From assembly GCF_021869535.1 (NCBI RefSeq), contig NW_026262668.1, positions 9,594,348-9,658,347 of the forward strand: a DNA stretch of 64,000 bases, in the 5' to 3' direction. Position 1 is the first letter of the stretch. Every line of letters starts with the position of its first letter. This stretch comes from Mytilus californianus (lineage: Eukaryota; Mollusca; Bivalvia; Mytilida; Mytilidae). Positions 37,301-46,317 of this stretch are shown one piece after another. The position numbers and the translations under genes were made by a program. Below the pieces are notes generated by a model. That model was given only the letters and a program-made list of their open reading frames with translations, ran no database searches and had not been told where the DNA came from.

Positions 37301-40300
37301 TTTCAGGGTTGGACATCTGTGGTCATATCCAGCTGCGCTCAGCGAAGCAATTTATTATCTATCTTTACATGATTTCTAAAACCAAAGTAGAGTCAGGTGA
37401 ATGACACAGGCTCTTGAGAGTCTCTAGTTTCAGGATGTTACTAGAACCACAAATATATTTTTATTTTACCTTAGGCATGTTAGGGGTACATGTCCATCTG
37501 TAAGGGTTCATCTGTCCTTGACCTCATTTTCGTGGATCAGTAATCGAAGTCTTTGTGGTTACGTCCATTTCTAAGATACTATAAACAATATGTCAGCTAT
37601 TGATGAATGGAATGATTGTAATGTGAACATGTCCATGTGGCAGAGTTCATCTTAGGGGTACATATCTAAGACACTATAAACAATATGTCAGCTATTGGTG
37701 ATTGGAATGATTGTAAGGTGAACATGTCCATGTGGCAAAGTTCATCAGACCCTGAATTTGGATGATATTGAGTTTATGTGATACCTATTATAAAACTTTA
37801 TCTGAAATACTTTCAACACAAAATTCTACTATTGTAATTGGTATAGCAGGGAATATAGTGAGTTGTATACTGTTGATTTTTATATTATTGTACTAATGAT
37901 ATTCTAGGTCATAAATAGGAAGGACTCTTATATATATATATATTCAGCTTAAAGTTTAAAAAATAGAGTTTTCACCTGCATTAGTCAAAATTCTTACAAG
38001 TATGCACCAAAATAATGGCATATTATTGCAGAATTATTAAAAAAAAAACAGTTATTCAAGTGTATGCTAGTACTTATACATGTATGTAAAGCTTCATATT
38101 TTCCATTTCTATTTGAATATTCGTTTTCAAATACTGTGAATTCATTATTGTTCGTGGGAATACCAATATTTGTGGGTATAGGTTAATCATGAATCTAAAT
38201 GTCCAACAAAGCATACATTTTCTATAAGCTGTATGGAGACTTGGCCAAACCAAGAAATATCAACAAGAGTATTTTTTTTCAATCCACGAAAATTGGTTTC
38301 CACGAAAATAGATGATTCACAGTATTTAAAATTCTTAACTGTTTCAGATTCTGTGTACGTTGACCATGCCGGTACAACATTGTACAGTAAAACTCAGATT
38401 GAGGCTCATCATAAAGAATTGCTAAGTAACCTGTATGGGAATCCACACAGTCGTAGCCAAAGTAGTCGGTTAACAACTGATGCCATTGATCAAATTAGAT
38501 ACAGGTACAAGAAAATTATTTGTTATAAAAACAATATTAATAATTGGCTTTCAGACTGTAAAAAATATTGTTTGTAAGCAAGTACTTTGTTGACATTCAA
38601 GTCAGACTTAAACCACTCAGTAGTTTTAAGTACATACGCTGATTTACAACTGACAGTGTGAGCTGTTGCTATCCCCTGCTTTAATCAAAATAGTCTATAG
38701 GGTGTTTAGTGTAAGATTTATCCTGATCTGTAATGTTTCTGTCAATCAACCAATATGGCCACCATTGCTACCAAAAATAGAACACAGGGTAAAACATGCA
38801 ATATTTCTTGCTTCCTTTTAAATTTTGCTTTTTTTCAGTTTGTAGTTGTGTAATAAGTAGCCATTGATAAGCTGCAATTTTATTTACATAATTTCATCTC
38901 TTTCACTTAGAACATTTCATTAAAATAACAATTTTGTTCACCATTTTGAGATGTTGAGCAGTGGTTAACATTAACAATGAATCAGATCTGAAATTTGGAG
39001 TGCATTTCTTTCTAACCAAAGTTTTGTAAATTTTGTGTGCTGTTTGTTATTGTTTGCTGAACATTACAAAAGTAAAAAAAAAGCATCGTTTAATCAGTGT
39101 TTACTGATCCTGTTTGAACTGTCAAAAATACATGCACATTTTTAGCGAGTGCATAGTTTTGTTAAAGTTATGCAAACGTATGTTAGAAACAAATGATGTA
39201 AACGTGTGCATGCTGAACCTTTTGTATTGTTTGTGTTAGAAAGAAATGCACAAATATCTCAAAGATTTAGATATTATTCTTATCCTAAAACATTTATTCA
39301 TTTATGTTTAGCGTTTTGCAGCTGTTTAATACAACAAGTGAGGATTATACAGTGATATTTACATCTGGGTGCACTGGTGCACTCAAGCTTGTAGCAGAGT
39401 CCTTTGACTTTTACACAGAAAACAGTTACCATAGCACAAAAGAAAGAAGTGGAATAGAAAAATGTGACAAAGAGAAAGTTGATGTAGTAGTCGATGATGA
39501 CCCAGGAAATCATGAGTTCAAGGTCAAATCAGGATGTTTTGCCTATTTATTAGATAACCACACTTCTGTACAGGGGATGAGAGAAATCGTAAATGCAGAG
39601 GACAATTTATGTGTTGAAGAAACTACAGATGAAAATTTCAAGATACATCAAGTTAAAAAAGGGAAAAGTAAAGAAGGAAACTCATTGTTTGTGTATCCAG
39701 CCCAGTCTAATTATTGTGGACGTAAATATCCAATGAAATGGATCGACAAAATACATCAAGGTCAAATGCCATTTCAGAGGTTGTTTCCATGGAAATGGTT
39801 TGTTGTACTGGATGCAGCTTCTTATGTCAGTACAAGTCACCTTGATCTAAGCCTAAACAAACCTGATTTTGTCACACTTTCATTCTACAAAATGTTTGGA
39901 TTTCCAACAGGAATAGGTGAGTTTGCTTCCAGAATATAAAATAAACCAAGGGACATAACTCTTATTATAAAAAGATCATATTGTTTTGAGTCTTAGCCTT
40001 ATCAAGAAGTACCCTCATATGTAGGCACTCAAACCACAGGTGTAATACTGCCAATGATTGCAGTTATATATATAAATGTAGGTCTAAGAAGTATCTTAAA
40101 CACAATTTAGGAGATGTGGTATGATTGCCAATGAGACAACTATCCTCCAGTGTTCAAATGACGTGAATATAAACAGTTATTTTAAATATACATGATCAAT
40201 GCAATACAGGTTGTATATTGAATTTTTATCTTATGTGCATTGTTTACATTAAACAGCTGTTTAGAAGGTAACTTTTGCATTTAGGTCTTTTGGAAGATTG

Positions 40301-43300
40301 AATGGTTTTTGTTATAAGTATCAGGGCTCACACAACTTCAGAATTATAGAGTATGCATTAACTAGGATTTTGTTTACTCTGTCCCCCTTTCTGATCTGTT
40401 TCCTTGGCAATTGCTTTTTGTATAGATCTGTCTCCTTGGCAATTGCTTTTTGTATAGATCTGTCTCCTTGGCAATTGCTTTTTGTATAGATCTGTCTCCT
40501 TGGCAATTGCTTTTTGTATAGATCTGACTCCTTGGCAATTTCTTTTTGTATAGATCTGTCTCCTTGGCAATTGCTTTTTGTAAAGATCTGTCTCCTTTGC
40601 AATTGCTTTTTGTATAGATCTGTCTCCTTGGCAATTGCTTTTTGTATAGATCTGACTCCTTGGCAATTACTTTTTGTATAGATCTGTCTCCTTGGCAATT
40701 GCTTTTTGTATAGATCTGTCTCCTTTGCAATTGCTTATTGTATAGATCTGTCTCCTTTGCAATTGCTTTTAGTATAGATCTGTCTCCTTGGCAATTGCTT
40801 TTTGTATAGATCTGTCTCCTTGGCAATTGCTTTTTGTATAGATCTGTCTCCTTGGCAATTGCTTTTTGTATAGATCTGTCTCCTTGGCAATTGCTTTTTG
40901 TATAGATCTGACTCCTTGGCAATTTCTTTTTGTATAGATCTGTCTCCTTGGCAATTGCTTTTTGTAAAGATCTGTCTCCTTTGCAATTGCTTTTTGTATA
41001 GATCTGTCTCCTTGGCAATTGCTTTTTGTATAGATCTGACTCCTTGGCAATTACTTTTTGTATAGATCTGTCTCCTTGGCAATTGCTTTTTGTATAGATC
41101 TGTCTCCTTTGCAATTGCTTATTGTATAGATCTGTCTCCTTTGCAATTGCTTTTAGTATAGATCTGTCTCCTTGGCAATTGCTTTTTGTATAGATCTGTC
41201 TCCTTGGCAATTGCTTTTTGTATAGATCTGTCTCCTTTGCAATTGCTTTTTGTATAGATCTGTCTCCTTGGCAAATGCTAATCCAATGTATGGAGAATGA
41301 AAATTAATCAGCCCTTGCTGGTTCCTTTTTTACATTAAAGTTTTAAACTTAAAAGATCAAATCATGTTTGACATTTTTATTGCTTAGTAAAACTTTAAAT
41401 ATTTTAGTTTGTCTATTTTGTTCTCTCTATCATGGTATGGATGTTGTTAATTTGTTAGTGAGATGTACTAGTCAGAAACACTCCTAGGTATGTGTAGGTA
41501 TGATTGACGGGTCGTTAAGGTATATTATATTATGTAATATTAGTTTGATATAATACACAAAAAATGTTTGATTGAAGGAATCTGCTGCTTATTTCTAACA
41601 GCCTTCCAAAAAACTTCATGTTTTTATTCTATTATTATTTTTTTCATTTTCATTAGGCGAAACAAACTAAAATATGTGTGTTTGGTTTCTACAACATGCT
41701 TGTAAAAGGTACAGATAGAGATGGTAAAATGTAAAATAACATAAATACTGAACTCCAAGGAAAATTCAAAATGGAAAGCCCATTAAAGATGTTTATTTAG
41801 TTATTTGGGTTTTTTCACTTCTTACATACTTATTTGTCAGAAATAGTTTCATATTCATTCATTCAATAAAATGATAAATGCTGGAGAAGTACAACTAAAA
41901 CACAGTGTTTAATGTCGTAGAAACCACCGGTCTTTTGGGCGTAAGCCTTATATCTTTGAAACACATATACAGTAACCATATACACCTTCTTAACATTGTG
42001 TTTTTCTTCAGTCCTATCAGAACATAGTGTTCAATATGTGTTTTTTTTGTTTGCTATTCATATCACTTAGTGGTTTTATACTTGTTAATCAAATTTGGGG
42101 AGCAGATAGTTGTGCCTATGTAGGCCTGTACTTCTGAAACAAATAGTTCCTGTAAGATAACTTTAATTTGCTTCAGAATTAAGCCTTATAGCTTTGCATC
42201 ATTATGACCTACCAAGAAATGCAGGTCAAATCAAATTTTCACTGTTGTAACAATAGCCCTTCAAAAGTGATACCTTCAATTTTCTATATGATAATTAATG
42301 CTCACTCTGCAATAGGACATTTAGCAATAGAGCATGAATGCAGTTTATATTAAATTTCTATTTTGCTGATGTAACCATTTCAGAATAATGTTCCTCGAAT
42401 TGTCCCAAAATGATCAAACTGGTTTAGGATTATAAAGTATAAGAACTAATATCTTGGCTGCAGCATTACTACCTACCATGTAATTACATTTATTCCAATT
42501 GTTTTACTGTCGCCACAGTTATCACCAAGAAGTTACACCCCAGAATTGTAACTTGAGCTAGCTTCTAAGTACAACCTCCTTACTTTGCAAAATAATTTCC
42601 CAATATGAAATATAGGTCAAAGCTGATTTCCACCTATGCCACAATTATAGTTCCAGTTATCTCCTTTACCAGGTAATAATGTTAGTTTGCTATAAACTCC
42701 CATCTAATAAATTTGTATCATTTCAGAGGTCTTTTATTTGAGTTGCTTCTAAATTGTGAAATTGATTATTGAATTACCAGATTATAACATTAATTTGCTA
42801 TGAGCTAGGATCTTAAAGGCCTTTAATTATTTTAACTTTACTACCAGTGTGACATTTGAAGAGCATCTGACATGCCAACTTTTGTTTGTTTCAATTGTGT
42901 TTGCATTCTGTCCATTTACAGTCATTAGATAAAACTTTATTTTCCAGCTTCACATTCACCCCTTATATTTCATTTTTGAATTTTTTTTAATATTTACTTT
43001 TTTTTTTGAGGGGGAGGGATTTGACTTTGATACCCTTTAGGGAATAAGGGACAAAACCTCAATCCATATCAGCCATCATCCCTTTGGTCTCGGGTTGATA
43101 CAGTATTATTTTCTATGTATTACAATCTGTCTATTTATGGTTGTTTACATAATGCCAGAACAGCTATCTTATAAATATAAGCTGTAATAAATAAACTAAA
43201 CATTTGTCAATAGTTGATGCAGACTGGTAAATTAAAGAGAACAAAGTTTAGAAATAATGGATGTATCTCCCAGTAATACATAATGTCCTGTATTTCTGTA

Positions 43301-46300
43301 GTAGTGCAATATATGATATACACGTAGATTTGTTCTTCCATTGATTTCCTTCACTGATCATGTATCATTGATATCCTACCGAGATATCTTAGATGAAAGA
43401 TTTGATTTATGTAATTATTATTTCTACTATCAATACAAGTTTCTGATGATGACGTGTTAGATGTTTCTGATGATGATGTGTTAGATGAACAGGTAAAGGG
43501 GTATTTATATATGAACAGATTAGGTCTGTTGATGCCAATACTCCTGGATTGAGGACAAATTGTATTTTCCTGGAAACTAGTACTTGATTTTTGTCGAGCC
43601 TGCGACTTTTGTCGCAGAAAGCTCGACATAGGGATAGTGATCCGGCGGCAGCGGCGTTAGCTAACTTCTTAAAAGCTTTATATTTTAGAAGCTAGAAGAC
43701 CTGGATGCTTCATACTTTGTATATAGATGCCTTATGTTACTAAGTTTCCGTCTGTCATATGTCCATTGTCCTTGACCTCATTTTCATGGTTCAGTGACTA
43801 CTTGAAAAAAAAGTCAACATTTTTTGTAATGTTAATTTCTTTCTTATTATAAGTAATAGGATAACTATATTTAGTATGTGCGTTCCTTGCAAGGTCCTCA
43901 TGCCCGTCAGACAATTTTCATTTGCCCTCGACCTCATTTCATGGATCAGTGAACAAGGTTAAGTTTTCGTGGTCAAGTCCATATATCAGATACTATAAGC
44001 AGTAGGTCTACTATATTTGGTATATGGAATGATTGTAAGGTGTACATGTCCAACTGGTAGGTGTCATCTGACCTTGACCTCTTTTTCATGGTTCAGTGGT
44101 CAAAGTTAGATTTTTGAGTTTTGGTCTTTTTTTCTAATACTATATGCAATAGGTCAACTATGAATGGTGTATGGAAATATTTTATGATGTACATGTCAGT
44201 CTCACAGGTTTTATTTGACCTTGATCTCATTTTCACGGTTCATTTCTCAGTGTTAAGTTTTTGTGTTTTGGTCTGTTTTTCTTCAACTATAAGCAATAGA
44301 TCAACTATATTTGATGTATGGAAGGATTGTAGGGTGTATATGTCTGTCTGGCAGGTATCATCTGACCTTGACCTCATTTTCATGGTTCATTGGTCAATGT
44401 TAAGTTTTCATGGTTAAGTTTGTTTCTTAGATACTATAAGCAATAGGTCAACTATATTTAATGCATAGATTGATTGTAAGGTGTACATGTCTGTCTGGCA
44501 TGGTTCATCTGACCTTGACCTCATTTTCATGGTTCATTGGTCAATGTTAAGTTTTCTTGTTTAAGACTGTTTCTTAGAAACAATAAGCAATAGGTCAACT
44601 ATGTTTGGTTTATTGAACGATTGTAAGGTGTACATGTATTTCTAGTTTGGTTTGTCTGACCTTGACCTCATTTTCTTGGTTCATGTTAAGTTTATGTGTT
44701 ACTTGTAGTAAAGCTTTGTATTTAGGACTATCAACATAAAATCAATGGTTAGTAAAGAAGGCGAGACATTTCAGCGTGTGCACTCTTGTTCTGGTTTTGA
44801 CAAATTTTTGCATACAAGCCTATAGGATATTTGTACTTCCCTTAACACTTTACCTATGAAATCCATACAAATTAGTTTTCCACAAAAAGTGCTGAATCCA
44901 CAGTATGTGCAAATATTTTATAATGTGGATTCGTAATTATTTTTGTGGGTACCAGTTTTCATGGATTGAGGGAAAATTGTATTTTCATGGATATTTGATT
45001 TCATGGTTATGCCAAAGTTTACAAACAAACCTATAGAAAATGAGTACTTGGTTGAACATTTAAATTCGTGGTTCACCTTTACTCATGATATCCATGAAAA
45101 TTGGTATCCCATGAATAATAATGAATCCACAGTATACTATAAATGGGGATTAGTAGTCAAAATTAGAGACATTACAGCAAAATGCAAAAACCAGCAACAA
45201 CCAACAGGCCAAGGAAAACATTCAAAGAGAATGAATTGATTAAACTGATTGGCTTAAGATAGCCTGAGTTCAGCTATTGTACTGTCCAAAAAAATAGCTA
45301 TCTTGGTAGTACACTTTCAAGATAATTTAAGTTATTGTTTCTTTGGATGGCTAGATTGTGAGTAGCTGCTAGAGTGTAATTAATACCACTGATAAAGCAG
45401 TTTAGTCACAAATTTATAACCTAATTTATTCAGAAATTATTCATCTATGCAACATATTGTTCACAGCATGGAGCAGGGAACATAGAACTTTGAGACATCT
45501 GTGGGTCCATTCATCTGTGTACCTATCTAGACCTATGTTCTGTCTTCTGAGGGCCCAACATTTTTTGTCTGCTCTCTATGACATTTATATCAAAGTTTTA
45601 TTTCAGTAATGTCTCTGACTAGTTGGAAAATTAGTCCAATCCACTTTTTTGGAGGAGTTGTGCCCCTTGGAAATGTAAATTATATGGAAAATTGCATTGG
45701 GACTGCTCTTAAGCTACATTTATGTACAATTTTTTTGAAATTTCTAAACATGGTTTATTTAAGCAATTTTTGGAAAGAGTTCAAAATTTAGGGCTGATCA
45801 ATTTTTTTTATGGGAGTAATTACCTTTCAAATGTAAATATTTTTGAAAAATTGCATTGAAATTGATCTTACAATATAAAAAAGGAGATGTGGTATTATTG
45901 CCAATGAGACCTAGCCACCTGAGACCAAATGACATTGATCTTTGGAAATTTAAGGGCACTGTAGGCCTTCAAAAATGAGCAATGATAATGTGGTGGGATT
46001 CATTCAGATTTTTATGAAATTTGTATTTGTCAAAATCAGACTAGATCACCTACTATTTTTACAGAAGTTATAACCCTTGGAAATTAAAATTATTTGAAAA
46101 ATTGCATTGAATTGAGGGCTTTTATGCCCAAATCTATTCTCGCTTTCCAATTATTTTTTTTTTTTATTTCATTTTTTTTTTTTGATTATTCAGGAGCTTT
46201 ACTTGTGAAAAATGAGTCTGCAGAAGTTCTCAAGAAAGCATACTTTGGTGGTGGTACGGTTGGAGTTAGCTCCCCTACTGAATGTACCCATATCAATTGT

Positions 46301-46317
46301 TCCAGTTTATCTGAAAG
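31299..46317 (+). CDS. MOCOS: Molybdenum cofactor sulfurase, 5' part (4 exons, 3'-incomplete)
   Basis: The enzyme is known to transfer sulfur from cysteine, through a PLP-dependent cysteine desulfurase-like domain, to the molybdenum cofactor, activating xanthine dehydrogenase and aldehyde oxidase in the cytosol. Four exons join with matching phases (1, 2, 1) and GT..AG introns into about 320 residues: DHAGTTLY at 30-37, GNPHS at 55-59, NTTSEDYTVIFTSG at 83-96, HTSVQGMRE, then LDAASYVST, SFYKMFGFPTG with the family's PLP lysine at about residue 270, and YFGGGTV. Animal MOCOS proteins are about 850-900 residues, so only the N-terminal third is present; the next expected block (family motif FEDGT) and the C-terminal MOSC domains were not found. 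Introns are about 7.0, 0.8, 6.3 and more than 17.7 kb. Family assignment is firm; exon 1 and the missing 3' end are the uncertain parts. Confidence 0.93.
32270..32985 (-). repeat. Retroelement-associated repeat, interrupted
   Basis: 32270-32485 carries the phrases GGGACATTCAAACTCATAAG, GGGGTGATCTTAGGTGCTCC and GGAAGGGTAAGCAGATCCTG, as seen beside the RT relic at 59838-60010. The expected continuation after CTACATGTGG (GGCACCTGTCGTGTTGCTCA) resumes only at 32940. The intervening 32486-32939 segment is therefore probably an insertion with TGTGG at both junctions. That insert contains a 64-codon frame (32775-32969) of unknown nature. Confidence 0.6.
33835..34500 (+). repeat. Tandem fragment of the GTCGAGC family
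   Basis: About four diverged units of about 150-160 bp with the markers TTGACCTCATTTTCATGGTT, CCTTGACCTCATTTCATGG and GGAAAGATTGTAAGGTGAAC. The terminal motifs of the family are absent, so this is a core-only remnant. Confidence 0.75.
34712..36270. repeat. 166-bp tandem array, about 9 copies, 332-bp higher order
   Basis: Each unit contains AAACATGGCATGAATGTTCC, GTGTTGTTACTTTGCAG, CCATCATCCAAGATGGCCGC and GGGAAATACATACAAATGTC. Units alternate between a GCCGATCC and a GTTGGTCC version, and between CACTGAATGG and CAGTGAATGG, giving a 332-bp period. The overlapping minus-strand 74-codon frames offset by 166 bp are artefacts of the repeat. Confidence 0.95.
36347..37355 (+). mobile_element. ATACGACCGCA-family element, nested copy (1.0 kb)
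   Basis: Starts TTTTTATACGACCGCA and ends GGTCATATCC followed by the hairpin GCTGCGCTCAGCGAAGC and AATTTATT. The interior has about two tandem units, a foldback (36771-36845), a G-rich patch (36928-36938, 37102-37113) and the tail phrases. It sits inside the AGCTCACC element, so it inserted later. Confidence 0.85.
36771..36845. repeat. Perfect 25-bp inverted repeat
   Basis: The left arm 36771-36795 (AAGCAGTGTAAGGGAGGTAA...) and right arm 36821-36845 (...ACCTCCCTTACACTGCTT) are exact reverse complements around a 25-bp loop. The size class matches the hairpin at 17708-17777, but the sequence is different. Confidence 0.9.
37440..37760 (+). repeat. Tandem fragment of the GTCGAGC family (2 units)
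   Basis: Two units with CCTTGACCTCATTTTCGTGG, ATACTATAAACAATATGTCAG and GTGAACATGTCCATGTGGCA. Termini are missing. Confidence 0.7.
38131..38325. mobile_element. Foldback MITE next to the exon 2 acceptor
   Basis: Inverted ends: 38131-38157 (ATACTGTGAATTCATTATTG...) and 38300-38325 (CCACGAAAATAGATGATTCA...). The last base lies 22 bp before exon 2, leaving only the branch-point/pyrimidine segment between them. Related copies are at 44920-45136 and 53626-53800. Confidence 0.8.
38348..38504 (+). CDS. MOCOS: MOCOS exon 2 (DHAG and GNPHS motifs)
   Basis: The acceptor is CTGTTTCAG ending at 38347 and the donor is ACAG|GTACAA at 38505. The exon enters in phase 1 and leaves after two bases of a codon. 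It encodes residues 25-76: SVYVDHAGTTLYSKTQ (start of the class V aminotransferase fold), an alpha-helical stretch, LYGNPHSRS, and the RLTTDAIDQIRY helix that in MOCOS precedes the phosphate-binding region. An open frame extends upstream to 38233, but that part lies in an inverted-repeat element and in the intron; it does not resemble MOCOS and is not counted. A foldback element ends only 22 bp before the exon. Confidence 0.95.
38505..39311 (+). other. MOCOS: MOCOS intron 2 (807 bp)
   Basis: GT..AG intron, phase 2. It contains one short repeat remnant (about 38737-38805, with an ATGGCCACC core like that of the AGCTCACC family) and otherwise plain AT-rich sequence. Confidence 0.93.
39312..39916 (+). 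CDS. MOCOS: MOCOS exon 3 (PLP-binding core)
   Basis: The acceptor TTTATGTTTAG ends at 39311 and the strong donor GTGAGT starts at 39917. The first base completes a Ser codon (AG|C); the exon ends on the first base of a Gly codon. It encodes residues 78-278: VLQLFNTTSEDYTVIFTSG, then GALKLVAESF, a lysine- and acid-rich linker of about 45 residues (about 108-150) that looks variable, GCFAYLLDNHTSVQGMRE, a second variable stretch, FVYPAQSNYCGRKYP, WFVVLDAASYVSTS, and SFYKMFGFPTGIG. The Lys of SFYK (codon 39889-39891) is the residue that carries PLP in this family, and the Asp of LDAAS is the expected cofactor-contacting acid. All these motifs are intact, with no stop or frameshift. Confidence 0.97.
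40102..40165 (+). repeat. SINE-like GATGTGG repeat, fragment
   Basis: Contains GGAGATGTGGTATGATTGCC and AATGAGACAACTATCC, the 5' part of the repeat seen complete at 63362-63540. Confidence 0.75.
40385..41275. repeat. 32-bp minisatellite, about 28 copies, 384-bp higher order
   Basis: Monomer GTCTCCTTGGCAATTGC followed by TTTTTGTATAGATCT. A block of 12 monomers (384 bp) is repeated: the variant TTGCTTATTG occurs at 40731 and again at 41115, with neighbouring variants in the same order. The minus strand has no stop in any frame of the monomer, so open frames of up to 278 codons (40374-41210) arise without implying a gene. It lies in MOCOS intron 3. Confidence 0.95.
43591..44790 (+). mobile_element. 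GTCGAGC-family element, plus copy in MOCOS intron 3
   Basis: Starts TTGTCGAGCCTGCGACTTTT, has the CGGCGGCAGCGGCG segment and about six units with TTGACCTCATTTTCATGGTT, and ends GGCGAGACATTTCAGCGTG plus TGCACTCTTGTT. It is nearly colinear with the inverted copy at 14192-15244. Confidence 0.87.
44920..45136. mobile_element. Foldback MITE
   Basis: Inverted ends 44920-44966 (TATAATGTGGATTCGTAATT...) and 45091-45136 (...AATGAATCCACAGTATA). The outer half-arm of a second copy (GCTGAATCCACAGTAT, about 44891-44906) lies just upstream. A 78-codon open frame (45003-45239) overlaps it and is not gene-like. Confidence 0.8.
45878..45985 (+). repeat. SINE-like GATGTGG repeat inside a decayed tandem repeat
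   Basis: Contains GGAGATGTGGTATTATTGCC, GAGACCAAATGACATTGATC and CTTCAAAAATGAGCAATGAT. The surrounding 45450-46120 is a decayed repeat marked by TGGAAAATTGCATTG-type phrases, ending shortly before the exon 4 acceptor. Confidence 0.7.
46194..46317 (+). CDS. MOCOS: MOCOS exon 4 (GALLV...YFGGGTV)
   Basis: A very long T-rich tract and the acceptor GATTATTCAG (ending 46193) precede the exon; the donor is GAAAG|GTAAGT at 46318, a near-perfect consensus. The first two bases complete the Gly codon begun in exon 3, giving FGFPTGIGALLVKNESAE. The exon encodes residues 280-319 and two bases of Arg-320: ALLVKNESAEVLKKAYFGGG, then TVGVSSPTECTHINCSSLSE. The YFGGGT motif belongs to the MOCOS/class V aminotransferase family and is followed by a variable loop, as expected. 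The next exon must begin with one base and should encode a FEDGT-like motif; none was found to the right edge. Confidence 0.95.

Larger units (their letters stand above)
34700..37430 (+). mobile_element. AGCTCACC-family element with 166-bp core, carrying a nested element
   Basis: It begins TTTTTAGCTCACC (34700-34712) and ends CAGGTGAATGACACAGGCTC, TTGAGAG, TCTCTAG (37394-37428), matching the ends of the complete relative at 56356-57626. Between are nine 166-bp units (34712-36270), a short unique stretch, a nested ATACGACCGCA element (36347-37355), and the resumed 3' end. Without the nested part the element is about 1.7 kb. There is no coding capacity. Confidence 0.8.
31372..38347 (+). other. 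MOCOS: MOCOS intron 1 (about 7.0 kb)
   Basis: GT..AG intron, phase 1, joining exons 1 and 2. It is mostly repeats: a retroelement relic (32270-32985), a tandem fragment of the GTCGAGC family (33835-34500), a large AGCTCACC-type element containing a 166-bp array and a nested second element (34700-37430), another tandem fragment (37440-37760), and a foldback element (38131-38325). I see no convincing coding sequence between 31400 and 32270. Confidence 0.75.
39917..46193 (+). other. MOCOS: MOCOS intron 3 (about 6.3 kb)
   Basis: GT..AG intron, phase 1. It contains a SINE-like fragment (40102-40165), the 32-bp minisatellite (40385-41275), a copy of the GTCGAGC element (43591-44790), a foldback element (44920-45136) and a decayed tandem repeat with a SINE-like piece (45450-46120). 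The stretch 41276-43590 has no gene or clear repeat that I can identify, apart from a 27-bp direct duplication at about 43438-43492. Confidence 0.9.

Noticed and set aside
38233-38347. Open frame upstream of and in frame with MOCOS exon 2, with an ATG at 38233
   Set aside because: It lies mostly inside a foldback element, ends in a clear CTGTTTCAG acceptor, and does not resemble a MOCOS N-terminus; the exon 1 at 31299 gives a better continuation.
40374-41210. 278-codon and other overlapping minus-strand frames
   Set aside because: All minus frames of the 32-bp monomer lack stops, so the length carries no coding signal.
40385-41275. CRISPR-like array of regular short repeats
   Set aside because: Units are contiguous with no unique spacers, and the DNA is eukaryotic; it is a minisatellite.
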